DNA of 64,000 bases from Streptomyces mashuensis (GTDB taxonomy: Bacteria; Actinomycetota; Actinomycetes; Streptomycetales; Streptomycetaceae): positions 62,001-126,000 of the forward strand of contig NZ_BNBD01000002.1 in NCBI RefSeq assembly GCF_014654785.1. Direction: 5' to 3'. The notes beneath the pieces are model-generated. The model saw only the letters and a list, made by a program, of their open reading frames with translations. It did not search any database and was not told the DNA's origin. Numbering within the stretch: the first letter of the stretch is position 1; each line of letters starts with the position of its first letter. Below are positions 45,986 to 54,669 of the stretch, piece after piece. Position numbers and translations under genes: made by a program.

Positions 45986-46064
45986 GTAGCGCCTTCCCGA
46001 GAGTCTCGCCCGTGCGGCCGGCTGCGGCCGTCTCGCTGGTCGGTCGCCGGCCCGCTGCGGGCAG

Positions 46065-46093
46065 GGGTTTGGATGTTTATGCGGACCAAACCC
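46065..46093. promoter_or_regulatory. Inverted repeat in the ctaC promoter region
   Basis: GGGTTTGG (46065-46072) and CCAAACCC (46086-46093), perfect 8-base arms 13 bases apart, in the 267-base gap between divergent ctaC and the desulfurase fusion. On the minus strand TAGGGT overlaps one arm and may be the -10. It does not match the Rex consensus. Confidence 0.55.
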
Positions 46094-46252
46094 TACTGGA
46101 CGCTATTTGAGGTCGCGCGGGGAGGGTACCCAACGCGCCGGGCCGCTCCCCGAAGGGATGGAATCCCTAGGGAATACGGGCTTCCGCGCCTCCGTCCGGG
46201 TGAGCGCGGGCCCTTGCCGACGGCGGCCGCCCGCGAGGGTTAGCGTTCGTAC

Positions 46253-47647
46253 GTGCCCTACTTCGACGCCGCTTCCGCCACTCCCCTGCACCCCGTCGCG
46301 CGCCAGGCGCTGCTGGCCGCCCTCGACGAGGGCTGGGCCGACCCGGCCCGGCTCCACCGGGAGGGCCGCCGGGCCCGGCTGCTGCTGGACGCCGCGCGCG
46401 AGGCCGCGGCCGAGGCGGTGGGCTGCCGCCCGGACGAGCTCGTGTTCACTCCTTCGGGGACACGCGCCCTGCACGACGGCATGGCCGGCGCGCTCGCCGG
46501 CCGCCGCCGGGTGGGCCGCCACCTGGTGGTGTCGGCGGTGGAGCACTCGGCGGTGCTCCACTCGGCGGACGTACTGAAGGCGGCGGGCGGCGAGGTCACC
46601 GAGGTGGCCGTGGGCCGTACGGGACGGGTGGACCCGGGCACGTACGCCGCGGCCCTCCGGCCGGACACGGCGCTGGCCGTGCTCCAGTCCGCCAACCACG
46701 AGGTGGGCACGGAGCAGCCGGTCGCGGAGGTGGCGGAGGCGTGCCGGGCGGCGGGGGTGCCGCTGCTGGTGGACGCGGCGCAGTCGCTGGGCTGGGGCCC
46801 GGTGGAGGGGCCGTGGTCGTTGCTGGCCGCGAGCGCGCACAAGTGGGGCGGCCCGTCGGGCGTGGGCCTGCTGGCGGTGCGGAAGGGCACGCGGTACGCG
46901 CCGCAGGGCCCGGTGGACGAGCGCGAGGGCGGCCGGGCGCCGGGCTTCCCCGACCTGCCGGCGGTGGTGGCGGCGGCCGCGTCGCTGCGGGCGGTACGGG
47001 CGGAGGCCGCGGCGGAGGCGGCGCGGCTGCGGGCCCTGGTGGACCGCATCCGGGACCGGGTCCCGGCCCTGGTCCCGGACGTGGAGGTGACCGGCGACCC
47101 GGCGCACCGGCTGCCGCACGTGGTGACGTTCTCCTGCCTGTACGTGGACGGGGAGGCGCTGTTGCACGCGCTGGACCGGGAGGGCTTCTCGGTGTCGTCG
47201 GGCTCGTCGTGCACGTCCAGCACGCTGACGCCCAGTCATGTGCTGAAGGCGATGGGGGTGCTGTCGGAGGGGAACGTCCGGGTGTCCCTGCCGCGCGGTA
47301 CGGCGGAGCAGGACGTGGAGGACTTCCTCGGGGTGCTGCCGCGGGTGGTGGCGGAGGTCCGGGCACATATGGAGGCGCCCGCGGCGGAACCGGTGGAGGA
47401 GCGGACGGAGGAGCCGGAGGCCGGGGAGCTGGTCGTCGACTCGCTGGGCAAGCGGTGCCCGATCCCGGTGATCGAGCTGGCGAAGGTGATCGGGAACGTA
47501 CCGGTCGGCGGCCTGGTCACGGTCCTGTCGGACGACGAGGCGGCCCGCCTGGACATCCCGGCGTGGTGCGACATGCGCGGCCAGGAGTACGTGGGCGAGG
47601 CACCGGCCGAGCGCGGCACGGCCTACCGGGTGCGGCGCCGGGCGTAG
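46253..47647 (+). CDS. Cysteine desulfurase fused to a TusA sulfur carrier
   Basis: A 464-residue fusion. Residues 1-372 are a class V desulfurase: Asp in PLLVDAAQSLG, PLP lysine Lys197 in ASAHKWGG and the persulfide cysteine Cys320 in SVSSGSSCTSST. After a Glu-rich linker (375-390) comes a TusA domain with Cys402 in GKRCPIPVIELAK. Sulfur taken from cysteine can thus pass straight to the carrier for tRNA thiolation or cofactor synthesis. The GTG at 46253 follows TAGCGT by 6 bases and looks leaderless. It is divergent from ctaC. Confidence 0.9.
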   Translation: MPYFDAASATPLHPVARQALLAALDEGWADPARLHREGRRARLLLDAAREAAAEAVGCRPDELVFTPSGTRALHDGMAGALAGRRRVGRHLVVSAVEHSAVLHSADVLKAAGGEVTEVAVGRTGRVDPGTYAAALRPDTALAVLQSANHEVGTEQPVAEVAEACRAAGVPLLVDAAQSLGWGPVEGPWSLLAASAHKWGGPSGVGLLAVRKGTRYAPQGPVDEREGGRAPGFPDLPAVVAAAASLRAVRAEAAAEAARLRALVDRIRDRVPALVPDVEVTGDPAHRLPHVVTFSCLYVDGEALLHALDREGFSVSSGSSCTSSTLTPSHVLKAMGVLSEGNVRVSLPRGTAEQDVEDFLGVLPRVVAEVRAHMEAPAAEPVEERTEEPEAGELVVDSLGKRCPIPVIELAKVIGNVPVGGLVTVLSDDEAARLDIPAWCDMRGQEYVGEAPAERGTAYRVRRRA

Positions 47648-47672
47648 GGCCCGCGCCGCACCCCGGCGCGGG

Positions 47673-48647
47673 TCAGGCCAGGTGCGCCTGGACCTCGGCG
47701 GCGGCCTCGTGGCCGTAGGCCTTGGTGAAGCGCTCCATGAAGTGGCCGCGGCGCAGCTCGTACTCCTGGGTGCCGAGCGTCTCGATGACGAGCGTGGCGA
47801 GCATGCAGCCGAGCTGGGCCGCGCGCTCCAGGGACAGCTCCCAGGTGATGCCGGCGAGGAAGCCGGCGCGGAAGGCGTCACCGACGCCGGTGGGGTCGAC
47901 CTTGGCCTCCTCCTGCGGGCAGCCGACCTCGATCACGGGCTCGCCGGCGCGCTCGATGCGCACGCCGCGGGAGCCCAGCGTGGTGACGCGGGTGCCGACC
48001 TTGGCGAGGATCTCCTCCCCGGTCCAGCCGGTCTTGGACTCGATGAGCGCCTTCTCGTACTCGTTGGTGAACAGGTACGCGGCGCCCTCGACCAGCACGC
48101 GGATGTCGTCGCCGTCGAGGCGGGCCAGCTGCTGGGAGGGGTCGGCGGCGAAGGGGATGCCGCGGGTGCGGCACTCCTCCGTGTGGCGGAGCATCGCCTC
48201 GGGGTCGTCGGCGCCGATGAGGACGAGGTCCAGGCCGCCGACCCGGTCGGCCACCGGCTGGAGCTCGATCTGGCGGGCCTCGCTCATCGCGCCGGTGTAG
48301 AAGGACGCGATCTGGTTGTGGTCGGTGTCCGTGGTGCACACGAAGCGCGCGGTGTGCAGCACCTCGGAGATGTGCACGGAGGCGGTGTCGACGCCGTGCC
48401 GGTCCAGCCAGGCCCGGTAGTCCGCGAAGTCGGCGCCCGCGGCGCCCACCAGCACGGGGTGGAGGCCGAGCAGGCCCATGCCGAAGCAGATGTTGGGGCC
48501 GACGCCGCCGCGGCGGACGTCGAGCTCGTCGACGAGGAAGGAGAGCGAGACCGTGTGCAGCTGGTCGGCCACGAGCTGATCGGCGAACCTGCCGGGGAAG
48601 GTCATCAGGTGGTCGGTGGCGATGGAGCCGGTGACAGCGATACGCAC
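47673..48647 (-). CDS. PfkB-family carbohydrate/adenosine kinase
   Basis: A 324-residue kinase. VGPNICFGMGLLG is the first PfkB signature and DPTGVGDAFRAGF the second, with the catalytic aspartate and anion hole. The closest match I recall is mycobacterial adenosine kinase Rv2202c, also near ctaC, so adenosine is a likely substrate; a sugar is possible. The GTG at 48647 has AGGGAG about 11 bases upstream. Confidence 0.82.
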   Translation of the reverse strand: MRIAVTGSIATDHLMTFPGRFADQLVADQLHTVSLSFLVDELDVRRGGVGPNICFGMGLLGLHPVLVGAAGADFADYRAWLDRHGVDTASVHISEVLHTARFVCTTDTDHNQIASFYTGAMSEARQIELQPVADRVGGLDLVLIGADDPEAMLRHTEECRTRGIPFAADPSQQLARLDGDDIRVLVEGAAYLFTNEYEKALIESKTGWTGEEILAKVGTRVTTLGSRGVRIERAGEPVIEVGCPQEEAKVDPTGVGDAFRAGFLAGITWELSLERAAQLGCMLATLVIETLGTQEYELRRGHFMERFTKAYGHEAAAEVQAHLA

Positions 48648-48844
48648 GGCGGGTGTGCTCCCTGGGACGAGGTACGGGCGGCCGGTGGGCGGGGGCAAGA
48701 AGAGCCACACCACGCTACCCGGTACGGGGGTGCGCCCAGGGTCCGGTTCAGGTCCTGTTCTCGCCACTCGGTGGCCGAATCCACCGGTAATCTACCTGAT
48801 CGTAGGTCTTTCGCCCGGCGCGCTCCCGTGTCTACGGTGCCCGT

Positions 48845-49093
48845 ATGCCGAAGACTGTGAACGACGTCACTTCCTTCGCTTCCCCTCCTTCCTCCGCGGA
48901 CCCGCTGGCGGGGCTGCGCCGCGACTGCGCCCGGATGGCGCCGCACTGGGCGGTCCCGGCCGGGACGGGAAGGGACGTCGGCGCCGGAGGTACGGGCGGC
49001 ACGTGTGGCACGGCGTGGTCGCTGATCCACGGCATCTCGGTGCCGGACCGGTCCGCGCGGCTGCTGGACGGCATGTCGGAGTACGGCGACTGA
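48845..49093 (+). CDS. Small conserved Streptomyces protein
   Basis: An 82-residue protein without a known domain; Ser/Ala/Gly-rich with a tail GISVPDRSARLLDGMSEYGD. TACGGT stands 6 bases before the ATG, so it may be leaderless. Function unknown. It is kept because codon use is coding-like and the promoter fits. Confidence 0.6.
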   Translation: MPKTVNDVTSFASPPSSADPLAGLRRDCARMAPHWAVPAGTGRDVGAGGTGGTCGTAWSLIHGISVPDRSARLLDGMSEYGD

Positions 49094-49201
49094 GCGCCCT
49101 GCAGGGCCCGCGGCCTCGTCCCTGACGACACACGGGAACCGTTCGCTCCTCCGTTCCGTCCAAGCGGCGTCACCTGCTGAACCGAACGAAGGAGCGATGC
49201 G

Positions 49202-50797
49202 GTGGGCACCGAGTCGGAGCGCCCGGCGGAGGCCGGGGGGAGCACTTCCGGCGAGCGGCGGCGCAGGCGCAGGCCGCTGGCCGTGGCTTCGGTGGCGGCG
49301 GCCGTGCTGCTCGCCGGGGGCGGCGGGGCGTACTGGGCGGCCACGGCGTCGGACGGCGGCGGGGGCGGCGCGCCCTCGTCCTCGCCCGCGGGGGACGGCA
49401 CCCCTCCCCCGTTGCAGCTGGACGAGTACGTCGGCGGCGGCCCGGGCTCCGGGCCGGGCGGTTCGTCGCAGGGCATCGCCGTGGGCGAGCCCGACCCGCA
49501 CGGGGTGCGGTACGTGCTGCGCGGCACGCTGCCCGAGGGGCCGCGCACCGCGGCCGTGTACCTCCCGGAACGGGAGGTGACCAAGGAGCAGGTGGCCGCG
49601 CTGGCCAAGGCGCTCGACGTGCAGGGCACGCCCGGGCTGAAGGGCGGCACGTGGACGGTGGGCGGCGACCGCGACGGCGCGGGCCCCACGCTCCAGGTCG
49701 CCGAGGACGGGCCGGGCCTGTGGTCGTACACGCGCTACGGCGTGCCGGGGGCGGCTCACTGCGTCAAGCCGGGCGGCACTCCGGAGCCGGGGCCGAAGGA
49801 CACGGCGGTGCCGCCGTCGCCGGGCTGCCCGTCGTTCCGCGACGGCAGCGGGAACGGCAGCGGGGACGGCACTGGCAACAGCGGGGACGGTACGGGGCCG
49901 GTGTCGGAGGACCGCGCGCGGAGTGCGGCGGCACCGGTGCTGAAGGCGCTGGGCCAGGCGGGGGCGAGGACGGACGCGAGCAAGGTCACGGGTGCGCTGC
50001 GGACCGTCACGGCGGACCCGGTGGTGGATTCCGTGCGGACGTACGGATGGCAGACCACGATCCAGGTGGCCGCGGACGGCCAGGTGGCGTCGGGCAGCGG
50101 GATGCTGCGGCTGCCGGTGAAGGGCGCGACGTACCCGCTGGTGACCGCGCGGCAGGCGCTGGACCAGCTGAACCGTGGCGCGGGCACGGGCCGGCCGTCG
50201 TTCGCCGGCTGTGCGACGGCGGTGCCGTTCGGGGACGGCGCGGACCGGGCGGACGGGCCCTGCCCCGGCAAGGCCGGGACGCCGGAGCCGGCGGCGGTGC
50301 GGAGTGCGGCCTTCGGGCTGTCGGCGCAGACCGTGGGCGGGCGGCAGGCGCTCGTACCGTCGTGGCTGTTCGAGGTGGCCCTGCCGGGTACGGGGGCCGG
50401 GGACGGCACGGTCACGGTGGCGCAGCCGGCGATCGACCCGAGGTTCATCGCGCGGCGGCCGGGGGTGACGCAGGAGCCGGGCGGTACGGCGTCGCCGGGC
50501 ACGGCGCCGGTGTCGGGCCCGGCCCGGGTGGAGTCCTGGTCCCGTGGCGCGGACGACAAGCAGCTGGTGCTGCACTTCTGGGGCGGCGTGTGCAGTGAGT
50601 GGTCGGCGTCCGTGCCGGAGCAGTCGGCGGCGGCGGTCACGGTGAAGGTGACGGGGACGGAGAAGGAGCCGGGCCGGCCCTGCGTGATGATGCTGAAGCG
50701 TTTCGACCGGACGGTGTCGCTGGACGGGCCGCTGGGCGACCGGAAGGTCGTGGACGTCTCCAGTGGGGAGACGGTGCGGGAGCAGCAGGGCAAGTAG
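49202..50797 (+). CDS. Large membrane-anchored protein, function unknown
   Basis: A 531-residue protein. A basic N-terminus (ERRRRRRPLA) and one hydrophobic helix (about 26-47) anchor it, so nearly all of it faces outwards. A Gly/Ser/Pro-rich linker follows, and another Gly/Ser/Asp repeat-like linker sits at about 213-235. Four cysteines are spread through the outer part. Streptomyces homologues are called large membrane protein. The GTG at 49202 has AAGGAG 8 bases upstream. Confidence 0.75.
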   Translation: MGTESERPAEAGGSTSGERRRRRRPLAVASVAAAVLLAGGGGAYWAATASDGGGGGAPSSSPAGDGTPPPLQLDEYVGGGPGSGPGGSSQGIAVGEPDPHGVRYVLRGTLPEGPRTAAVYLPEREVTKEQVAALAKALDVQGTPGLKGGTWTVGGDRDGAGPTLQVAEDGPGLWSYTRYGVPGAAHCVKPGGTPEPGPKDTAVPPSPGCPSFRDGSGNGSGDGTGNSGDGTGPVSEDRARSAAAPVLKALGQAGARTDASKVTGALRTVTADPVVDSVRTYGWQTTIQVAADGQVASGSGMLRLPVKGATYPLVTARQALDQLNRGAGTGRPSFAGCATAVPFGDGADRADGPCPGKAGTPEPAAVRSAAFGLSAQTVGGRQALVPSWLFEVALPGTGAGDGTVTVAQPAIDPRFIARRPGVTQEPGGTASPGTAPVSGPARVESWSRGADDKQLVLHFWGGVCSEWSASVPEQSAAAVTVKVTGTEKEPGRPCVMMLKRFDRTVSLDGPLGDRKVVDVSSGETVREQQGK

Positions 50798-50814
50798 CCC
50801 CGTAGGACATGCGC

Positions 50815-50848
50815 GAGGGCGGCACCCGTCGGAACGGGTGCCGCCCTC
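50815..50848. terminator. Bidirectional hairpin between convergent genes
   Basis: Perfect 15-base arms (50815-50829, 50834-50848) between the large membrane protein gene and erpA, which converge. It can serve both. No U-tract. Confidence 0.75.
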
Positions 50849-50870
50849 GGCACGCGGGTTGGCCCGGCTG

Positions 50871-51227
50871 TCAGCTGAAGGAGTCGCCGCAGGCGCAGGA
50901 GCCGGTGGCGTTGGGGTTGTCGATCGTGAAGCCCTGCTTCTCGATGGTGTCGACGAAGTCGATGGACGCACCGCCCAGGTACGGGGCGCTCATGCGGTCG
51001 GTGACGACCTTGACGCCGTCGAAGTCCTTCACGACGTCGCCGTCGAGCGAGCGCTCGTCGAAGAAGAGCTGGTAGCGCAGACCGGAGCAGCCACCGGGCT
51101 GGACGGCGACGCGCAGGGCGAGGTCGTCGCGACCCTCCTGCTCCAGCAGGCTCTTGACCTTCGCAGCAGCGGCGTCGGACAGGATGATGCCGTCGCTCAC
51201 CGTGGTCTTCTCGTCCTGAACGGACAT
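50871..51227 (-). CDS. erpA: Iron-sulfur cluster insertion protein ErpA
   Basis: A 118-residue A-type carrier protein. The three cluster-binding cysteines are in QPGGCSGLRY and GSCACGDSF. It delivers Fe-S clusters to target enzymes. It is divergent from nadA, whose product needs a [4Fe-4S] cluster, with palindromes between them. The ATG at 51227 is chosen; the sequence before it does not match the family. Confidence 0.94.
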   Translation of the reverse strand: MSVQDEKTTVSDGIILSDAAAAKVKSLLEQEGRDDLALRVAVQPGGCSGLRYQLFFDERSLDGDVVKDFDGVKVVTDRMSAPYLGGASIDFVDTIEKQGFTIDNPNATGSCACGDSFS

Positions 51228-51364
51228 CTGCTTCACTCCCGGGTCTTGGTGCGGGTGCGGACTGCTTGCTCTCGCCAGCAACCGACGTCGTCCCGGATTC
51301 ATTCCGGGCCTGGACTGTCACTTCCGCCTTTCATGCTCGCACACCGGCGGCCGGGCCGGGAATG

Positions 51365-51434
51365 CGTCACATCGACGCGATGGCCATCGTCAAAGTGACG
51401 TGAAGCAGCTATGATAGATAGCGTCAAATTGACG
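51365..51434. promoter_or_regulatory. Three CGTC-N5-GACG palindromes upstream of nadA
   Basis: Copies at 51365-51377, 51388-51400 and 51422-51434; the third (CGTCAAATTGACG) is a perfect palindrome about its centre. Centres are 23 and 34 bases apart, about two and three helical turns, so a protein would bind on one face. TATGAT at 51410-51415 is a likely nadA -10 and lies between copies two and three. This looks like a repressor-controlled NAD synthesis promoter, perhaps of an NrtR-type regulator; that name is a guess. Confidence 0.7.
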
Positions 51435-51487
51435 ATTAAAGGCCCTGTCGCACCGGGGTCGCCCGCAGAACAGAAAGGGTGCGTGTC

Positions 51488-52666
51488 GTGACCACCGCCC
51501 AGCCCTTGGATGTCCAGCCCACCCCGCTCGCCCTCCTGCTGCTCGGCCGCGAGGCCGACCCGCGCAGCGAGCGCGGCGTGGAGTGCCCCGGCGACCTGCC
51601 GGCACCGTCCGACCCGGACCTGGTGGAGCGCGCCCGGGCGGCCAAGGCGAAGCTCGGGGACAAGGTCTTCGTCCTCGGCCACCACTACCAGCGCGACGAG
51701 GTCATCCAGTTCGCGGACGTGACCGGCGACTCGTTCAAGCTGGCGCGCGACGCGGCCGCCCGGCCGGACGCGCAGTACATCGTCTTCTGCGGCGTGCACT
51801 TCATGGCCGAGTCGGCGGACATCCTCACCTCCGACGAGCAGCAGGTGATCCTCCCCGACCTGGCGGCCGGCTGCTCGATGGCCGACATGGCCACCGCCGA
51901 GCAGGTCGCCGAGTGCTGGGACGTGCTGACGGAGGCGGGCGTCGCCGACGTGACGGTCCCCGTCTCGTACATGAACTCCTCCGCCGACATCAAGGCCTTC
52001 ACCGGCAAGCACGGCGGCACGATCTGCACCTCGTCGAACGCCGAGCGGGCGCTGAACTGGGCCTTCGAGCAGGGCCAGAAGGTCCTCTTCCTGCCGGACC
52101 AGCACCTGGGCCGCAACACCGCCGTCCGCGACATGGGCATGTCCCTGGACGACTGCGTGGTCTACAACCCGCACAAGCCGAACGGCGGCCTCACCGCCGA
52201 GGAACTGCGCGCGGCGAAGATGATCCTGTGGCGCGGCCACTGCTCGGTGCACGGCCGCTTCTCGCTGGACTCGGTCAACGACGTCCGCGAGCGCATCCCG
52301 GGCGTCAACGTGCTCGTGCACCCCGAGTGCCGGCACGAGGTCGTGGCGGCGGCCGACTACGTCGGCTCGACGGAGTACATCATCAAGACGCTGGAGGCCG
52401 CCCCGGCCGGCTCCAAGTGGGCCATCGGCACCGAGCTCAACCTGGTGCGCCGCCTGGCGAACCGTTTCGCTGCGGAGGGCAAGGAGATCGTCTTCCTCGA
52501 CAAGACGGTCTGCTTCTGCTCGACGATGAACCGTATCGACCTGCCGCACCTGGTGTGGGCGCTGGAGTCGCTGGCCGACGGCAAGGTGGTCAACCGCATC
52601 GAGGTGGACCCCGAGGTGGCGAGCTTCTCGAAGCTGGCGCTGGAGCGGATGCTGGCGCTGCCGTAA
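51488..52666 (+). CDS. nadA: Quinolinate synthase NadA
   Basis: Makes quinolinate from iminoaspartate and DHAP for NAD synthesis. The 392-residue protein is the long form. The cluster cysteines are in IVFCGVHFMAES, WRGHCSVHG and TVCFCSTMNR; VLGHHYQRDEV and PHKPNGG are substrate-site marks. The GTG at 51488 (VTTAQPLDVQ) is preferred to one three codons earlier. No nadB or nadC follows; a terminator hairpin closes the gene. Confidence 0.95.
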   Translation: MTTAQPLDVQPTPLALLLLGREADPRSERGVECPGDLPAPSDPDLVERARAAKAKLGDKVFVLGHHYQRDEVIQFADVTGDSFKLARDAAARPDAQYIVFCGVHFMAESADILTSDEQQVILPDLAAGCSMADMATAEQVAECWDVLTEAGVADVTVPVSYMNSSADIKAFTGKHGGTICTSSNAERALNWAFEQGQKVLFLPDQHLGRNTAVRDMGMSLDDCVVYNPHKPNGGLTAEELRAAKMILWRGHCSVHGRFSLDSVNDVRERIPGVNVLVHPECRHEVVAAADYVGSTEYIIKTLEAAPAGSKWAIGTELNLVRRLANRFAAEGKEIVFLDKTVCFCSTMNRIDLPHLVWALESLADGKVVNRIEVDPEVASFSKLALERMLALP

Positions 52667-52684
52667 CCACGGCGCACGGACGCG

Positions 52685-52723
52685 CGAAGGCCCCGCCCCC
52701 CGGGAAGGGAGGCGGGGCCTTCG
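52685..52723. terminator. Bidirectional hairpin after nadA
   Basis: Perfect 13-base arms (52685-52697, 52711-52723) between convergent nadA and the pspAA gene. Confidence 0.75.
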
Positions 52724-52741
52724 TACGTCCCTGTGCCGGGC

Positions 52742-53020
52742 TCAGCCGGGGATGAGGCCCTCGCCGCCGAGCATGGCGCGGACCTCCTCCAGGGAGGCGT
52801 CCGGGGCCGGGAGGATCAGCTCGGAGGGTTCGAGCGCGTCGTCGGGCAGGGGCGCGCCCAGGCGCCGCACGGTGTCGAGGAGCGCCCCGAGCGTGCGGCG
52901 GAAGCCCGTCTCGTCGCCGCTCTCCATCTCGTCGAGCAGCTCGTCGTCGAGCCCGTTGAGCTCGGCGAACCCGCTGTCATCGACCTTCCACTGGCCCTCC
53001 CCCATGATCCGCACAATCAT
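52742..53020 (-). CDS. pspAA: PspA-associated protein PspAA
   Basis: A 92-residue acidic protein beginning MIVRIMGEGQWKV, the pattern of the actinobacterial PspA-associated family. It lies 35 bases after pspA on the same strand. Its role with PspA in envelope stress is inferred from constant pairing. Confidence 0.85.
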   Translation of the reverse strand: MIVRIMGEGQWKVDDSGFAELNGLDDELLDEMESGDETGFRRTLGALLDTVRRLGAPLPDDALEPSELILPAPDASLEEVRAMLGGEGLIPG

Positions 53021-53055
53021 GTCGGCCTCCTGTCGGCTCTGTCAGGGCTGAAGGG

Positions 53056-53853
53056 TCAGCTCTTGTCGAAGCGCGGGTGCTGCTGGTCCTGCGGACGGCG
53101 GTCCTGGACGCCCTGCCCGCTCTCGATGGCCTGCTGCCCGGCGCTCGGGCCGCCGGCCAGCTCCGCCTTCATCCGCTGGAGCTCCAGTTCCACGTCCGTG
53201 CCGCCGGAGAGCCGGTCGAGCTCGGCCTGGATGTCGTCCTTGGCGTGCCCGGTGGGGTCGTCGAGCGCGCCGGAGGCCAGCAGCTCGTCGATCGCGCCGG
53301 CACGGGCCTGCATCTGCGCCGTCTTGTCCTCGGCCCGCTGGATGGCGAGGCCGACGTCGCCCATCTCCTCGGAGATGCCGGAGAACGCCTCGCCGATGCG
53401 GGTCTGGGCCTGGGCGGCGGTGTAGGTGGCCTTGATGGTCTCCTTCTTCGTCCGGAAGGCGTCCACCTTGGCCTGGAGGCGCTGCGAGGCGAGCGTCAGC
53501 TTCTCCTCCTCCGCCTGGAGGGTCTGGTGCTGCGTCTCCAGGTCGCTCACCTGCTGCTGGAGAGCCGCACGCCGGGTCAGCGCCTCGCGCGCCAGGTCCT
53601 CGCGGCCCAGCGCGAGCGCCTTGCGGCCCTGCTCCTCCAGCTTGGCCGACTGGCTCTGGAGGTTCCCCAGCTGGAGCTCCAGGCGCTTGCGGGACGTCGC
53701 GACGTCCGCGACGCCGCGGCGCACCTTCTGCAGCAGCTCGAGCTGCTTCTGGTACGAGTAGTCGAGGGTCTCGCGGGGATCCTCCGCCCGGTCCAACGCC
53801 TTGTTGGCCTTGGCGCGGAAGATCATCCCCATCCGCTTCATGACACCGCTCAT
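53056..53853 (-). CDS. pspA: Phage shock protein A (PspA/IM30/Vipp1 family)
   Basis: A 265-residue ESCRT-III-like membrane protein. An amphipathic start (MKRMGMIFRAKANKALD) binds membranes, and long helices (about 30-225) form the hairpin coiled coil; EDPRETLDYSYQKQLELLQ is characteristic. A Gln-rich tail follows. It guards the membrane under stress. The ATG at 53853 has GAGG close by; MKRMG five codons inside is the alternative. Confidence 0.94.
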   Translation of the reverse strand: MSGVMKRMGMIFRAKANKALDRAEDPRETLDYSYQKQLELLQKVRRGVADVATSRKRLELQLGNLQSQSAKLEEQGRKALALGREDLAREALTRRAALQQQVSDLETQHQTLQAEEEKLTLASQRLQAKVDAFRTKKETIKATYTAAQAQTRIGEAFSGISEEMGDVGLAIQRAEDKTAQMQARAGAIDELLASGALDDPTGHAKDDIQAELDRLSGGTDVELELQRMKAELAGGPSAGQQAIESGQGVQDRRPQDQQHPRFDKS

Positions 53854-54055
53854 GGGCCTCGCGCGCCCCCTTCTGACCGACTTGATTTGCGGGCTTCGGC
53901 ACCAGCACATCTTTCAGAACCCACAGTACGGGCCCTCCTTCCATTACCGCACCGTCCGAGCCGTGATGCGCTCCTCCTGCAGGACGATCACGGGTGCGGC
54001 CGCCTCCCGCGCAAGGAGTAGAAGGCCCCTCGGGGACCCCGTACCCTTGGGTCCC

Positions 54056-54652
54056 GTGTTCCGAAGCCGTTCCAAGGAAGAGCAGTCCGCGACGGTCCAG
54101 GTGACCGCGGACCAGCCGAAGCAGCCCCGTGACCCGCAGGCCCCCAAGGGCCGACCGACCCCCAAGCGCAGTGAGGCCACCGCGCAGCGCCGTGCGCTGG
54201 CCAAGACGCCGACGGACCGCAAGGCGGCCACCCGCCAGGCGCGCGAGGCGCGGCGGGCCGACCTGGCCCGGCAGCGCGAGGCGCTGGCCAACGGCGACGA
54301 GCGCTACCTGCCCGTCCGCGACAAGGGCCCCGTGCGCCGGTTCGCCCGTGACTACGTGGACTCCCGGTACTCGGTGGCGGAGTTCTTCCTGCCGCTGGCC
54401 GTGCTGATCCTCATCCTGAGCATGATCAACCGTGGCGCGTTCCAGACGTACGTGCTGCTGGCCTGGATGATCGTGATCCTCGCGATCGTCCTGAACTCGG
54501 CCGTGACGGGCTTCGGCCTGAAGCGGGCGCTGAAGCAGAAGTTCCCGGACGAGAACACGCGGGGCGCCGTCGCCTACGCGATCATGCGCACGCTGCAGAT
54601 GCGGCGGCTGCGCCTGCCCAAGCCGAAGGTCGCGCGCGGGGAGCGGCCCTGA
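54056..54652 (+). CDS. DUF3043 membrane protein
   Basis: A 198-residue actinobacterial protein. The first 90 residues are highly basic (KRSEATAQRRALAKTPTDRK) and predicted cytoplasmic; RFARDYVDSRYSVAEFF leads into two membrane helices (about 116-155), and a basic tail ends in RRLRLPKPK. The GTG at 54056 follows TACCCT by 8 bases, so a leaderless start is likely. It is divergent from pspA. Function unknown. Confidence 0.85.
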   Translation: MFRSRSKEEQSATVQVTADQPKQPRDPQAPKGRPTPKRSEATAQRRALAKTPTDRKAATRQAREARRADLARQREALANGDERYLPVRDKGPVRRFARDYVDSRYSVAEFFLPLAVLILILSMINRGAFQTYVLLAWMIVILAIVLNSAVTGFGLKRALKQKFPDENTRGAVAYAIMRTLQMRRLRLPKPKVARGERP

Positions 54653-54669
54653 CCGGCTTCGCGCCGGGC

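Noticed and set aside
49840..49900. Gly/Ser/Asp repeats in the large membrane protein as a mobile or CRISPR repeat
   Set aside because: Irregular codon-level repeats coding a flexible linker; no spacers or regular unit.
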